Positions 33,614-40,599 of a DNA stretch of 64,000 nucleotides are shown piece after piece (positions within the stretch are counted from its first letter, which is position 1; every line of letters begins with the position of its first letter). The notes under the pieces were generated by a model, which was not told where the DNA came from, did not search any database, and worked only from the letters and a program-made list of their open reading frames with translations. The stretch is from Plantactinospora mayteni (GTDB lineage Bacteria; Actinomycetota; Actinomycetes; Mycobacteriales; Micromonosporaceae), in NCBI RefSeq assembly GCF_016862935.1, contig NZ_BONX01000046.1, positions 39,687 to 103,686 on the forward strand. The letters run 5' to 3'. A program made the position numbers and the translations under genes.

Positions 33614-34072
33614 GTCTCCGCCACTTTCCTGATCATCTCGATGGACCGCTGGAGGGGTAGCGCCAACCCGCACACGTTCTCCCACGCGTCCCGGATGATC
33701 AGGATGTCGCCCGGTCGTTCGGCGACGACCCCCTGGAGTTGGTTGTCCAGATAGGCCAGTTCCCGACTGTCCGTCAACGTCGCGATCGTGAACGGGCCGG
33801 CCAGTCCAAGATACGCCCCGGCGTCGTTCGCGACGACGTGGATATACGTTCGGTCGCTCGGCCATCGTGGCAAGGGCGTCGAGCTGTTCCCGCATCACCT
33901 GGGGTCGACCGATGGTTCGATGCAGCACGGTCGCGTCGAGCACTGCGATGAATGTCGGCGGGTTCTCCGCGTCGAGCACCTGCTGGCGGTCGATCCGAGC
34001 CTGGACTCGGCGCGGTTCCGATCCGCCGGCACGCGGGACGGTCCTCGTAGGACTCCTGACCCTGTGGGCTGG
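33604..34072 (-). pseudogene. Remnant of a DUF5753 (Scr1-type XRE) regulator, frameshifted
   Basis: Two frames together give the C-terminal DUF5753 domain. The first carries RRVQARIDRQQVLDAENPP and VLHRTIGRPQVMREQLDAL; near 33850 the frame changes by one base and the second continues with TYIHVVANDAGAYLGLAGPF and ends IEMIRKVAETWT. The N-terminal helix-turn-helix and the beginning of DUF5753 are missing, since upstream sequence back to 34185 shows no XRE domain in any frame. The gene is therefore inactive unless the frameshift is a sequencing error, and even then it would lack its DNA-binding part. Confidence 0.75.
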
Positions 34073-34185
34073 TGAATGGTGGTGTAAACAGCGAATCGCG
34101 AAGCGCCGGTGCGATGAGGAACGACTGAGCAACGAATGCCCATGATCGAGCGATGTGACGCTGTCGCGATCGTGCTAGCGATCCG

Positions 34186-34503
34186 CTAGGCGATAGCGGC
34201 GATGTCGCCATCGTCGAAGTAGATGGCCTGATGCAGGCGACCGCCGAGGGCTGCGGCGTACCGGGCAATGATGTCGTGCCCGGAGACCTTTCCTTGCTCG
34301 ATCTGTGACACACGCCCCTTGGTAACACCCATCCGATCGGCGACCTGCTGCTGCGTCAGTCCGCGGGCACGGCGGACCTCGGCGAGCCGATGTCCGACGA
34401 CGGTGGCGCGAAGTTCTTCCTTGCCAGCCTCGACCGCCTGCTCGCCGCCGGCGCGCTCGACGTGCGCGGCGCGGATGTCCCTCCAGCGCACATATCCACT
34501 CAT
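34186..34503 (-). CDS. XRE-family antitoxin, HigA-like
   Basis: 105 residues. The HTH_3 domain lies at about 36-92 (VVGHRLAEVRRARGLTQQQVADRMGVTKGRVSQIEQGKVSGHDIIARYAAALGG), the rest is a short helical N-terminus and a terminal strand YFDDGDIAAIA. It overlaps the stop of the toxin gene upstream (ATGA), the toxin-first order of HigBA modules. It should neutralise the RelE-like toxin and repress the operon through the palindrome at 34874-34891. Confidence 0.92.
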   Translation of the reverse strand: MSGYVRWRDIRAAHVERAGGEQAVEAGKEELRATVVGHRLAEVRRARGLTQQQVADRMGVTKGRVSQIEQGKVSGHDIIARYAAALGGRLHQAIYFDDGDIAAIA

Positions 34504-34865
34504 CGTCCGCTGCCCTCCTCATCAGCGCGTTCCTTCAAATAGAGCTCGTAACGCTGCTCCGCCAGCGGGATGGCTACGCGGTACCACTCGTTCCACCGCC
34601 CCGCCTTGTCGCCTGCGACGAGGAGGATGCTGCACCGCCAGGGATCGAAGGCGAACAAGATGCGTGCCGTCCCCGGTCGCAGTTCCTTCAGGTTGGCGAT
34701 CGAGGAGTCCCGGATGGTGTCGACCAATGGACGGCCCAGCCCTGGTCCATTCTCGGCAAGCATGTCGATCGCCTGCACGACTCGGGCGTGGGTCCCCTCG
34801 TCCAAGTCGTCGATCCAGTCCCGCACCTCGTCGACGACATAGATTTCCCACTCCTCGGCCTCCAC
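34500..34865 (-). CDS. RelE/HigB-like mRNA interferase toxin
   Basis: 121 residues from a GTG that lies seven bases after a -10 box, so the mRNA is probably leaderless. The family motif is seen in EVRDWIDDLDEGTHARVVQAIDMLAENGPGLGRPLVDTI, in LKELRPGTARILFAFDP and in LLVAGDKAGRWNEWYRVAIPLAEQRYELYLKE, which is the phage-derived Gp49-like/HigB branch. These toxins cut mRNA in the ribosomal A site. Its start precedes the antitoxin gene, overlapping by four bases. The less GC-rich composition fits horizontal transfer. Confidence 0.93.
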   Translation of the reverse strand: MEAEEWEIYVVDEVRDWIDDLDEGTHARVVQAIDMLAENGPGLGRPLVDTIRDSSIANLKELRPGTARILFAFDPWRCSILLVAGDKAGRWNEWYRVAIPLAEQRYELYLKERADEEGSGR

Positions 34866-34872
34866 CAGGCTG

Positions 34873-34891
34873 AGTATAGCGCCTGCTATAC
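34873..34891 (-). promoter_or_regulatory. HigBA promoter with autorepressor palindrome
   Basis: GTATAGC-GCCT-GCTATAC at 34874-34891 is a perfect seven-base-arm inverted repeat. On the minus strand its left arm forms the -10 TATACT (34878-34873), five of six bases of the consensus. The toxin GTG at 34865 starts seven bases after it. Binding of the antitoxin there would block RNA polymerase. Confidence 0.8.
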
Positions 34892-34931
34892 CTTCGCGAG
34901 GACTGCGGAACCGAGCCGTTCGGCGGCAGCG

Positions 34932-35399
34932 TCAGAGCGGCAGCTTCATGCCTTCGTGGCTGGCCTCGAAGCCCAGTGCGGCATAGAACCGGTGTGCGCC
35001 CGTACGTCGCTTGTCGGTGGTCAACTGGACCAGCCGGCAGTTGCGTTCCCGAGCCTGGTCCACCGCCCAGTTCATCATCCGCCGGCCGATTCCCTCGCCG
35101 CGCAGGTCGGAACGGACCCGGACCGCCTCGATCTGCATCCGTTCGGCGCCGCGCCGGCTCACCCCGGGGATGAAGGTGAGCTGCATCGTGCCGACCGGTT
35201 CGCCGTCGAGGTCGGCGACGACCAGCTCGTTGCGCGGGTCGGCGTCGACCGCCTCGAAGCCGGCCCAGTAGGCGGCGTCGACCTCCTCGCCGGTCGGCTC
35301 CGCCGGCTCCCGGCTCGCCGTCACCTCGTCGTCGAGCAGCATCGCGACGATCGCCGGTACGTCGTCCCGGCGGGCGGTCCGGAAGATCAGCTCACTCAT
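34932..35399 (-). CDS. GNAT-family N-acetyltransferase
   Basis: 155 residues from the ATG at 35399. The GNAT core is clear: FRTARRDDVPAIVAMLLDDE at the N-terminus, then ELVVADLDGEPVGTMQLTFIPG, the acetyl-CoA site IEAVRVRSDLRGEGIGRRMMNWAVDQARE with R-x-x-G-x-G/A, and the closing AHRFYAALGFEASHEGMKL. The order and spacing fit ribosomal-protein or antibiotic acetyltransferase-like enzymes; the substrate cannot be named. It is followed on the same strand by the HigBA module after 67 bases. Confidence 0.9.
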   Translation of the reverse strand: MSELIFRTARRDDVPAIVAMLLDDEVTASREPAEPTGEEVDAAYWAGFEAVDADPRNELVVADLDGEPVGTMQLTFIPGVSRRGAERMQIEAVRVRSDLRGEGIGRRMMNWAVDQARERNCRLVQLTTDKRRTGAHRFYAALGFEASHEGMKLPL

Positions 35400-35549
35400 G
35401 CCCTTAGCGTGGCACATCGGGCCTGGCCAACCCGGCCGACCGGGCAGCGGGCCTGGTCGCCGACGAACCGGGCTGGCAGGCGCGGGTGACACCATGGCCC
35501 GTCGGGGTAGCGGGTCAACGCTGGTCGAACCACCGGGTCAGTACCGGTG

Positions 35550-36173
35550 TCACGCGATCAACTGGGCGCGCAGGGTCTCGGACACCCAGCGTTCCCATCG
35601 CTGTGGTGACCAGCCACGGTCGCGGACGAACACGAGGTACAGCTCGGGGCTCAGCAGGCCGAACAGTACGTCGGCGGCTTCCTCGGCCGAGAGCCCGGCG
35701 CGGGCGTCCGGCTTGGTCACCAGCGCCTCGGCGGCGGTGGCGTAGACGGTGAACCGGGGGTCGCTCTCGCGCCCCCAGAGTTCGGCGACCTCCGGCTCGA
35801 TCGTCGCGGCCGTCCGCAGTACCTCGGTGATCGGGGCGATCCGTTCGAGGATCCCGCGTGCCCCGGGGACGAGTTCCCGTAGTTGGCCGTCGACGGTGTC
35901 GGCGGCGAGGGACCGGCGGAACCAGGGGCGGTCCATCGTCGCCACCGGCTCGTCGTCACCCGCGACCGTGACGTCGCCCAGTTCCTTGAGCACGCTCCGC
36001 TTGTTGCCGAACGTGAAGTAGATGGTCTGCACCGCGACCCCGGCCCGGTCGGCGATGTCCTGTAGAGCCGTCGCGCCGTAACCACGTTCGATGAACAGCT
36101 CGCGCGCGGCCTCGACGATCTTTCGTCGGGTCTGTCTGCTCTTCTTGGCGCGCCTGCCCTTGACCTGGGTCAC
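35550..36173 (-). CDS. TetR-family repressor
   Basis: 207 residues from a GTG at 36173 that lies six bases after a TAGACT -10 box. The HTH is strong (TRRKIVEAARELFIERGYGATALQDIADRAGVAVQTIYFTFGNKRSVLKEL). The C-terminal domain is helical with a hydrophobic pocket. Divergent methyltransferase gene lies 67 bases away, and the gap has two overlapping palindromes (36189-36218), so the regulator should repress both itself and the methyltransferase. Ligand unknown. Confidence 0.93.
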   Translation of the reverse strand: MTQVKGRRAKKSRQTRRKIVEAARELFIERGYGATALQDIADRAGVAVQTIYFTFGNKRSVLKELGDVTVAGDDEPVATMDRPWFRRSLAADTVDGQLRELVPGARGILERIAPITEVLRTAATIEPEVAELWGRESDPRFTVYATAAEALVTKPDARAGLSAEEAADVLFGLLSPELYLVFVRDRGWSPQRWERWVSETLRAQLIA

Positions 36174-36179
36174 CGCTGT

Positions 36180-36218
36180 AGTCTATATCTAGAGTCCGAC
36201 TCTAGAGTCCAGCTCTAG
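36180..36218. promoter_or_regulatory. Overlapping TetR operators with leaderless promoter
   Basis: A 17-base perfect palindrome, CTAGAGTC-C-GACTCTAG, lies at 36189-36205, and a second with six-base arms, CTAGAG-N5-CTCTAG, at 36202-36218; their centres are 13 bases apart. The minus-strand -10 TAGACT (36185-36180) ends six bases before the TetR GTG. The plus-strand methyltransferase has its own leader with GGGGAGAGGG. Confidence 0.75.
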
Positions 36219-36239
36219 TGAAATGGGGAGAGGGTCAGG

Positions 36240-37076
36240 ATGCAGGGGATCGTCAACATCCAGCAGTCCGAGGCGTGGAACGGCCACGAGGGTCAGCACT
36301 GGGCCGAGCAGGCCGACCGGTACGACACGATGGCCGAGGGGATCAACGGCCCGCTGCTCGCCGCGGCCGGGATCGGCGAGCGGGATCGCGTGCTCGACGT
36401 GGGCTGCGGTACGGGCTACATCACCCGGCAGGCGGCCCGCCAGGCCGCCCGGGGAACGGTGCTCGGAGTCGACCTCTCGGCCCCGATGCTGGCGCGGGCC
36501 CGGGCCGCCGCCGCCGAGGAAGGCGTCGCCAACGTCACCTTCGCGCAGGGCGACGCACAGGTGCATCCCTTCGTCGACAGCGGCTACGACGTGGCGATCA
36601 GCCGGGGCGGGGTGATGTTCTTCAGCGATCACGTCGCCGCGTTCGTCAATCTCGGTCGGGCTCTGCGGTCAGGCGGCCGGCTCGTCTTCGCCGGTCCGCA
36701 GCCGGCGGGCTCGGCCGGCGACCACGCACGGGCGTTCGCCGCGCTCGGCCCGCTGATGCGCGAGCCCTCGCCGGCCGCGCGCGGAATGGGCTCGCTCACC
36801 GATCCGGATCGGATCCACGAAGTCCTCGACGCGGCGGGGTTCGTCGACGTGTCGATCGCGCCGGTCGAGGTGCCCGTGGTCTGGGGCCGGGACGCCAGCG
36901 ACGCGGTCGGGTTCTACTTCGCCACCGGTCCGGTACGGCACAACCTCGCCGAGGTCCTCCCGGCCGCCGTCGAGCGGGTTCGCGACGACGTACGGTCGGC
37001 ACTGCGCGAGTACGAGACCCCGGCGGGCGTACGTCTGCGCGGCGGCATCTGGCTGGTCACGGCCACCCGGCCCTGA
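36240..37076 (+). CDS. Class I SAM-dependent methyltransferase
   Basis: 278 residues, preceded by GGGGAGAGGGTCAGG. Motif I is VLDVGCGTGYITRQAARQ, motif II GVDLSAPML, and the post-motif region DVAISRGGVMFFSDHVAAF shows a SAM-binding Rossmann fold of the Methyltransf_11/UbiE type. A long C-terminal substrate part (about 165-278) includes SLTDPDRIHEVLDAAGFVDVSI. Neighbouring TetR (divergent, with shared operators) suggests that the enzyme modifies or detoxifies a compound that releases the repressor. The substrate is not recognisable. Confidence 0.9.
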   Translation: MQGIVNIQQSEAWNGHEGQHWAEQADRYDTMAEGINGPLLAAAGIGERDRVLDVGCGTGYITRQAARQAARGTVLGVDLSAPMLARARAAAAEEGVANVTFAQGDAQVHPFVDSGYDVAISRGGVMFFSDHVAAFVNLGRALRSGGRLVFAGPQPAGSAGDHARAFAALGPLMREPSPAARGMGSLTDPDRIHEVLDAAGFVDVSIAPVEVPVVWGRDASDAVGFYFATGPVRHNLAEVLPAAVERVRDDVRSALREYETPAGVRLRGGIWLVTATRP

Positions 37077-37103
37077 CACCCCGCCCGATCGACGGGCCGG
37101 GCG

Positions 37104-38678
37104 TCAGCGGGCCGGGCAGGTGGTACCGGCGCTCGGCGGCTTGAGGTCGATCAGGTAGTCGTCGACCGCGTTGCTGATGCAGCGGGTCTGCGGATACGCC
37201 GTGTGCCCCTCGCCCTGCCAGGTCAGTACCACGCCGACGTCGAGCATCTCGGCCAGCTTCGGCGTCTGCTCGTAGGGCGTGGCCGGGTCGCCCGTGGTGC
37301 CGACGACCACGATCGGCGGGGCGCCGGTCGCCGGCCCGGTCGGGTACGGGTCCCGCTGGCCGGGCCAGAACTCGCAGCTCAGCATGCCCACCGCCAGCGG
37401 GCCGCCGAACAGCGGGTACTTCTTGCGCCACTCCGACTGCAACGATCGGATCCGGTCGAGACCGACCTTGCTCTCCTCGTCGGCGCAGTTCACCGAGAGG
37501 TTGGCGTCGAAGAGGTTCGTGTAGCTGCCGTCCTCGGCCCGTTCGGCGTACGAGTCGGCGAGTTCGAAGACCTCCTTCGGGTCGCCGTCAGCCAACGAGT
37601 CGATCGCGGCGGCGAGCTTCTGCCAGCCGGCCTCGGTGTAGAGCGAGGAGATCACCGCGTAGAAGATCCAACCGGCGGTCGCCTCCCGGCCGCCGTCGCC
37701 GCGTACCGGGGAGACCCGGGCCTTCTCCATCGCGTCGGTCACGGCGCCTCGGGCGTCCGAGGCGATCGGGCACCGGCCCGGGTTTGCCCTGCACCAGTTG
37801 GTGAAGTTGGTGAAGGCCCGCTCGAAGCCCTTGGCCTGGCTCTCCGAGCCGGCCACGATGTCCTGCTTCGGGTCGATCGCGCCGTCCAGCACCAGCGCCC
37901 GGACGTTACGCGGAAAGAGCTGGGCGTACGTCGCGCCGAGCAGGGTGCCGTAGGAGTATCCGAGGTAGCTCAGCTTCTCGTCGCCGACCGCGCTCCGGAT
38001 CGCGTCCATGTCGTGCGCGGCCTGCTCGGTGGAGTAGAGCCGCAGCCGCTCGCCGTACTTGCTGCCGCAGGTGTCACCGATCTTCCGGTTCAGCGCCACC
38101 AGCTCGTCGAACTCCGCCTGGCTCGCCGGGTCGGGCTCGAAGCCGAAGGTGCTGTCCAGGTCGGCGTCGGAGACGCACTTGACGGGGGAGGACCGGGAGA
38201 CGCCCCGGGGGTCGAAGCCGATGATGTCGAACCGCCGGGTCACCTCGTCGGGCAGCCCGCCGAAGCTGGCTCCGAACGACAGGTAGACCGCCGAGTCGAC
38301 GCCGGAGCCGCCGGGCCCGCCCGGGTTGACCAGCAGCGAGCCGATCCGGTCCTGCTGCTTGCTGGAGCGGATCCGCAGCAGCGAGATCTCCAGCTTGTCG
38401 CCGCCCGCGCCGGCACCGCCGCCCGCGCTCCAATCCGCGGGTACGGAGATGGTGGCGCAGTCGTACCGCATGGTGGGCGCGCCCCGGCCGACGAGCTTGC
38501 GCGGCACCTCCGGACAGGACTTCCAGTTCGCGGCACCCGCGCCGCTGGACGAGGTGGCGGGGTCACCGCGGTCGCCCTCGTCGTCCGGCCGGAAGATCGG
38601 GATGGTGCAGCCGGCGACCAGCGTCACGACGGCCAGAAGGCCGGCCAGGGGCAGTCGGCGAAGGTGCGAGCGGGCCAA
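37104..38678 (-). CDS. Secreted alpha/beta-hydrolase lipoprotein (tripeptidyl aminopeptidase-like)
   Basis: 524 residues from a TTG with GGAGGA upstream. The signal ends in the lipobox LVAGC (around residues 19-23), so the protein is lipid-anchored outside the membrane. The alpha/beta-hydrolase fold has LVNPGGPGGSGVDSAVYLSFG, the nucleophile elbow GYSYGTLLGATYAQLFP (catalytic Ser) and the TAP-like C-terminal domain with VVGTTGDPATPYEQTPKLAEML (Asp) and WQGEGHTAYPQ (His). Family relatives (SlpD/SlpE, tripeptidyl aminopeptidase) cut short peptides from the N-terminus, for nutrient peptides or protein maturation. The usual two Cys pairs are present. Confidence 0.94.
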   Translation of the reverse strand: MARSHLRRLPLAGLLAVVTLVAGCTIPIFRPDDEGDRGDPATSSSGAGAANWKSCPEVPRKLVGRGAPTMRYDCATISVPADWSAGGGAGAGGDKLEISLLRIRSSKQQDRIGSLLVNPGGPGGSGVDSAVYLSFGASFGGLPDEVTRRFDIIGFDPRGVSRSSPVKCVSDADLDSTFGFEPDPASQAEFDELVALNRKIGDTCGSKYGERLRLYSTEQAAHDMDAIRSAVGDEKLSYLGYSYGTLLGATYAQLFPRNVRALVLDGAIDPKQDIVAGSESQAKGFERAFTNFTNWCRANPGRCPIASDARGAVTDAMEKARVSPVRGDGGREATAGWIFYAVISSLYTEAGWQKLAAAIDSLADGDPKEVFELADSYAERAEDGSYTNLFDANLSVNCADEESKVGLDRIRSLQSEWRKKYPLFGGPLAVGMLSCEFWPGQRDPYPTGPATGAPPIVVVGTTGDPATPYEQTPKLAEMLDVGVVLTWQGEGHTAYPQTRCISNAVDDYLIDLKPPSAGTTCPAR

Positions 38679-38711
38679 GAGAGATCCTCCGTGATCGTAT
38701 CGACGGCCAGG

Positions 38712-39806
38712 CTACCCGCCGGGGGCGAGCGGGTCGCCCCGGAGCACCTGGTCGACGTCGAACCGGATCGGGCGGTCGAGCTGGTCGTACCCGCAGGAGG
38801 CCGGCTCCCGGTCCGGCCGCCAGCGGACGAACTGGGCGGTGTGCCGGAACCGGTCCCCCTCCATCGCGTCGTAGCCGACCTCGACCACCAGCTCCGGCCG
38901 GAGTGGCTCCCACTCCAGGCTCTTGGTGCCGGTCCACCGGCTCGGCCCGCCGGGGATGCGCTGCCCGCTGGTGTGGTCGCCGTGCACCCAGGGGTGCTCC
39001 GTGACGCCCTCGCGGTATGGCGCCAGCTCGTCCAGCAACTCGGCCCGGCGGGCTGCGGTGAACGACGCCGAGACGCCGACGTGGTGCAGCGTCCCCGCCT
39101 CGTCGTGGAGGCCGAGCAGCAGCGAGCCGACCACCGGGCCGGACTTGTGCCAGCGGAACCCGGCGACCACCACGTCGGCGGTACGGGTGTGCTTGACCTT
39201 GAACATGAGCCGCTTGCCCGGCTCGTACGGGATGTCGGCCGGCTTGGCGACCAGCCCGTCCAGCCCGGCGCCCTCGAAGATCTCGAACCACCGGGCCGCC
39301 GTCTCCGGGTCGGTGGTGGTCTGGGTGATGTGCACCGGAGGCACGACTCCGCGCAGCTCCTCGACGAGCCGGGCCCGACGCCGCTCGTACGGCTGGTCGA
39401 GCAGGGACTCGTCGCCGATGGCGAGCAGGTCGAAGGCGACCAGGTCGGCCGGGGTCGTCTCGGCCAGCATGTTGACCCGGGAGGCGGCCGGGTGGATGCG
39501 CTGGCTGAGCAGCTCGAAGTCGAGCTTGGGCGCGCCGTCCGGGCCGTCCCGGCGGATCAGGATCAGCTCGCCGTCGACCGCGCAGCGGGTCGGCAACTGC
39601 GCCCGTGCCTGCGCGACGACCTCGGGAAAATAGCGGGTCATCGTCTTGCCGCCCCGGCTGGCCAGCTCGACCTCGTCACCGTCGCGGAAGACGATGCACC
39701 GGAAGCCGTCCCACTTCGGTTCGTAGCTCATCCCCGGCCCGGTGGGGATCTTCGGCACGCTCTTCGCCAGCATCGGCTCGACCGGCGGGTTGATCGGCAG
39801 CTCCAC
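38712..39806 (-). CDS. ATP-dependent DNA ligase, LigC-like
   Basis: 364 residues. The nucleotidyltransferase motif I with the AMP-accepting lysine is YEPKWDGFR near residue 30; motif III appears in DLVAFDLLAIGD, motif IV in DGLVAKPADIPYEPGKRLMFKVKH (motif V K-x-K), and the OB-fold domain follows with VVGSLLLGLHDEAGTLHHVGVSASF. The closing CGYDQLDRPIRFDVDQVL is typical of mycobacterial LigC. The enzyme seals single-strand nicks, acting in repair rather than replication. It is separate from the LigD-type polymerase at 27854-28885; together they would supply polymerase and ligase functions of end joining, if Ku is present elsewhere. Confidence 0.94.
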   Translation of the reverse strand: MELPINPPVEPMLAKSVPKIPTGPGMSYEPKWDGFRCIVFRDGDEVELASRGGKTMTRYFPEVVAQARAQLPTRCAVDGELILIRRDGPDGAPKLDFELLSQRIHPAASRVNMLAETTPADLVAFDLLAIGDESLLDQPYERRRARLVEELRGVVPPVHITQTTTDPETAARWFEIFEGAGLDGLVAKPADIPYEPGKRLMFKVKHTRTADVVVAGFRWHKSGPVVGSLLLGLHDEAGTLHHVGVSASFTAARRAELLDELAPYREGVTEHPWVHGDHTSGQRIPGGPSRWTGTKSLEWEPLRPELVVEVGYDAMEGDRFRHTAQFVRWRPDREPASCGYDQLDRPIRFDVDQVLRGDPLAPGG

Positions 39807-39948
39807 CCGGCCAAGTCAACCAGATGGGCGCCGAACCGGTGTGCCCCGTGGCCGTACCGGTCGGCCCCATCGGCCCCACCGCGCTCAGGAGTCTCGGGCC
39901 AGCTACCGCAGTTGACGCGTTTTCGCAGGTCAGGGCTATCTTCGCCGG

Positions 39949-40173
39949 ATGCGGGGCTGGGTGTGCGTCTGCTGCGGCCGGTGGCAGGTGAGTGTCGAGC
40001 GGATCGCCGGGAGATACCTCTACCGGCTGGCGTACCGCTATCGCCCGGACGTGGGCGGGGTGGACGTACTCGGGGAGGTGGGCTCGATCGCGGCGCTGGA
40101 GCGGCTGCTGCTGGCCCGTACCCCGGTGACCCTGGCCGACCTGCGCGAACGTCCGGCCGGCCGGGCCTCGTGA
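39949..40173 (+). CDS. Small uncharacterised protein, probably leaderless
   Basis: 74 residues. The start ATG lies six bases after a TATCTT -10 box, with TTGACG 19 bases further upstream, so the gene has its own promoter and a leaderless start. The N-terminus has three Cys (WVCVCCGRWQ), the rest is basic and helical (RIAGRYLYRLAYRYRPD, then AALERLLLARTPVTLADL). CxCC could bind a metal. No family is recognised. Third codon positions are GC-rich as in the neighbours. It ends 33 bases before the stop of the convergent small gene. Confidence 0.6.
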   Translation: MRGWVCVCCGRWQVSVERIAGRYLYRLAYRYRPDVGGVDVLGEVGSIAALERLLLARTPVTLADLRERPAGRAS

Positions 40174-40206
40174 ACCGATCTGTGTCTGTCGGGGTCGTCG
40201 CGGTGC

Positions 40207-40410
40207 CTAGAGCGCCTTCGCGATCTCGGCCAGTACGTCGGCCGGGACCTCCACCGCGGTCTCGTGCGCCGGAATGTCGAGCTGGGCCAGCGCCTCCGGG
40301 TCGGAGACCCGCCACCCCTGGACGATGAAGGTGTCCCGGTCGGTGCGGTACAGCGACGGGCAGTTGTTGACCTGGGACTGTGCGGTCTTACGAATGAAAG
40401 TGAGCTTCAC
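40207..40410 (-). CDS. Small conserved actinobacterial protein
   Basis: 67 residues from the GTG at 40410 (GAGAGG upstream, with AAAGGAG further off). KLTFIRKTAQSQVNNCPSLYRTDRDTFIVQGWRVSDPEALAQLDIPAHETAVEVP is a pattern I know from short actinobacterial proteins, often near XRE regulators and DUF6879-type genes, with no known function. It appears to be a small beta domain ending in a helix (ADVLAEIAKAL). Here it has no such neighbour. The proximal sequence is less GC-rich than average. Confidence 0.7.
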   Translation of the reverse strand: MKLTFIRKTAQSQVNNCPSLYRTDRDTFIVQGWRVSDPEALAQLDIPAHETAVEVPADVLAEIAKAL

Positions 40411-40599
40411 AATCGGGCCTCTCGCTCCTTTTATGCCACTTTGGGCCGGATGCCCCAGCGGTCTGTGTTGCATTATGGGCTAATCGGGACGTTCGGGCAC
40501 GGATCACAGGAACGTGGTGGCGTGAATGTAGGTGAACGGACGATTCATCTCGCGTTGGATCCGGGGCTTTTTCTGGTATCGGCCCCCGGATGCCGCAGC

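Noticed and set aside
37203..40328. A 1041-codon plus-strand frame runs across the hydrolase and ligase genes.
   Set aside because: It is antisense to two well-recognised genes, and its composition (Arg, Gly, Val, Asp) is that of an antisense shadow.
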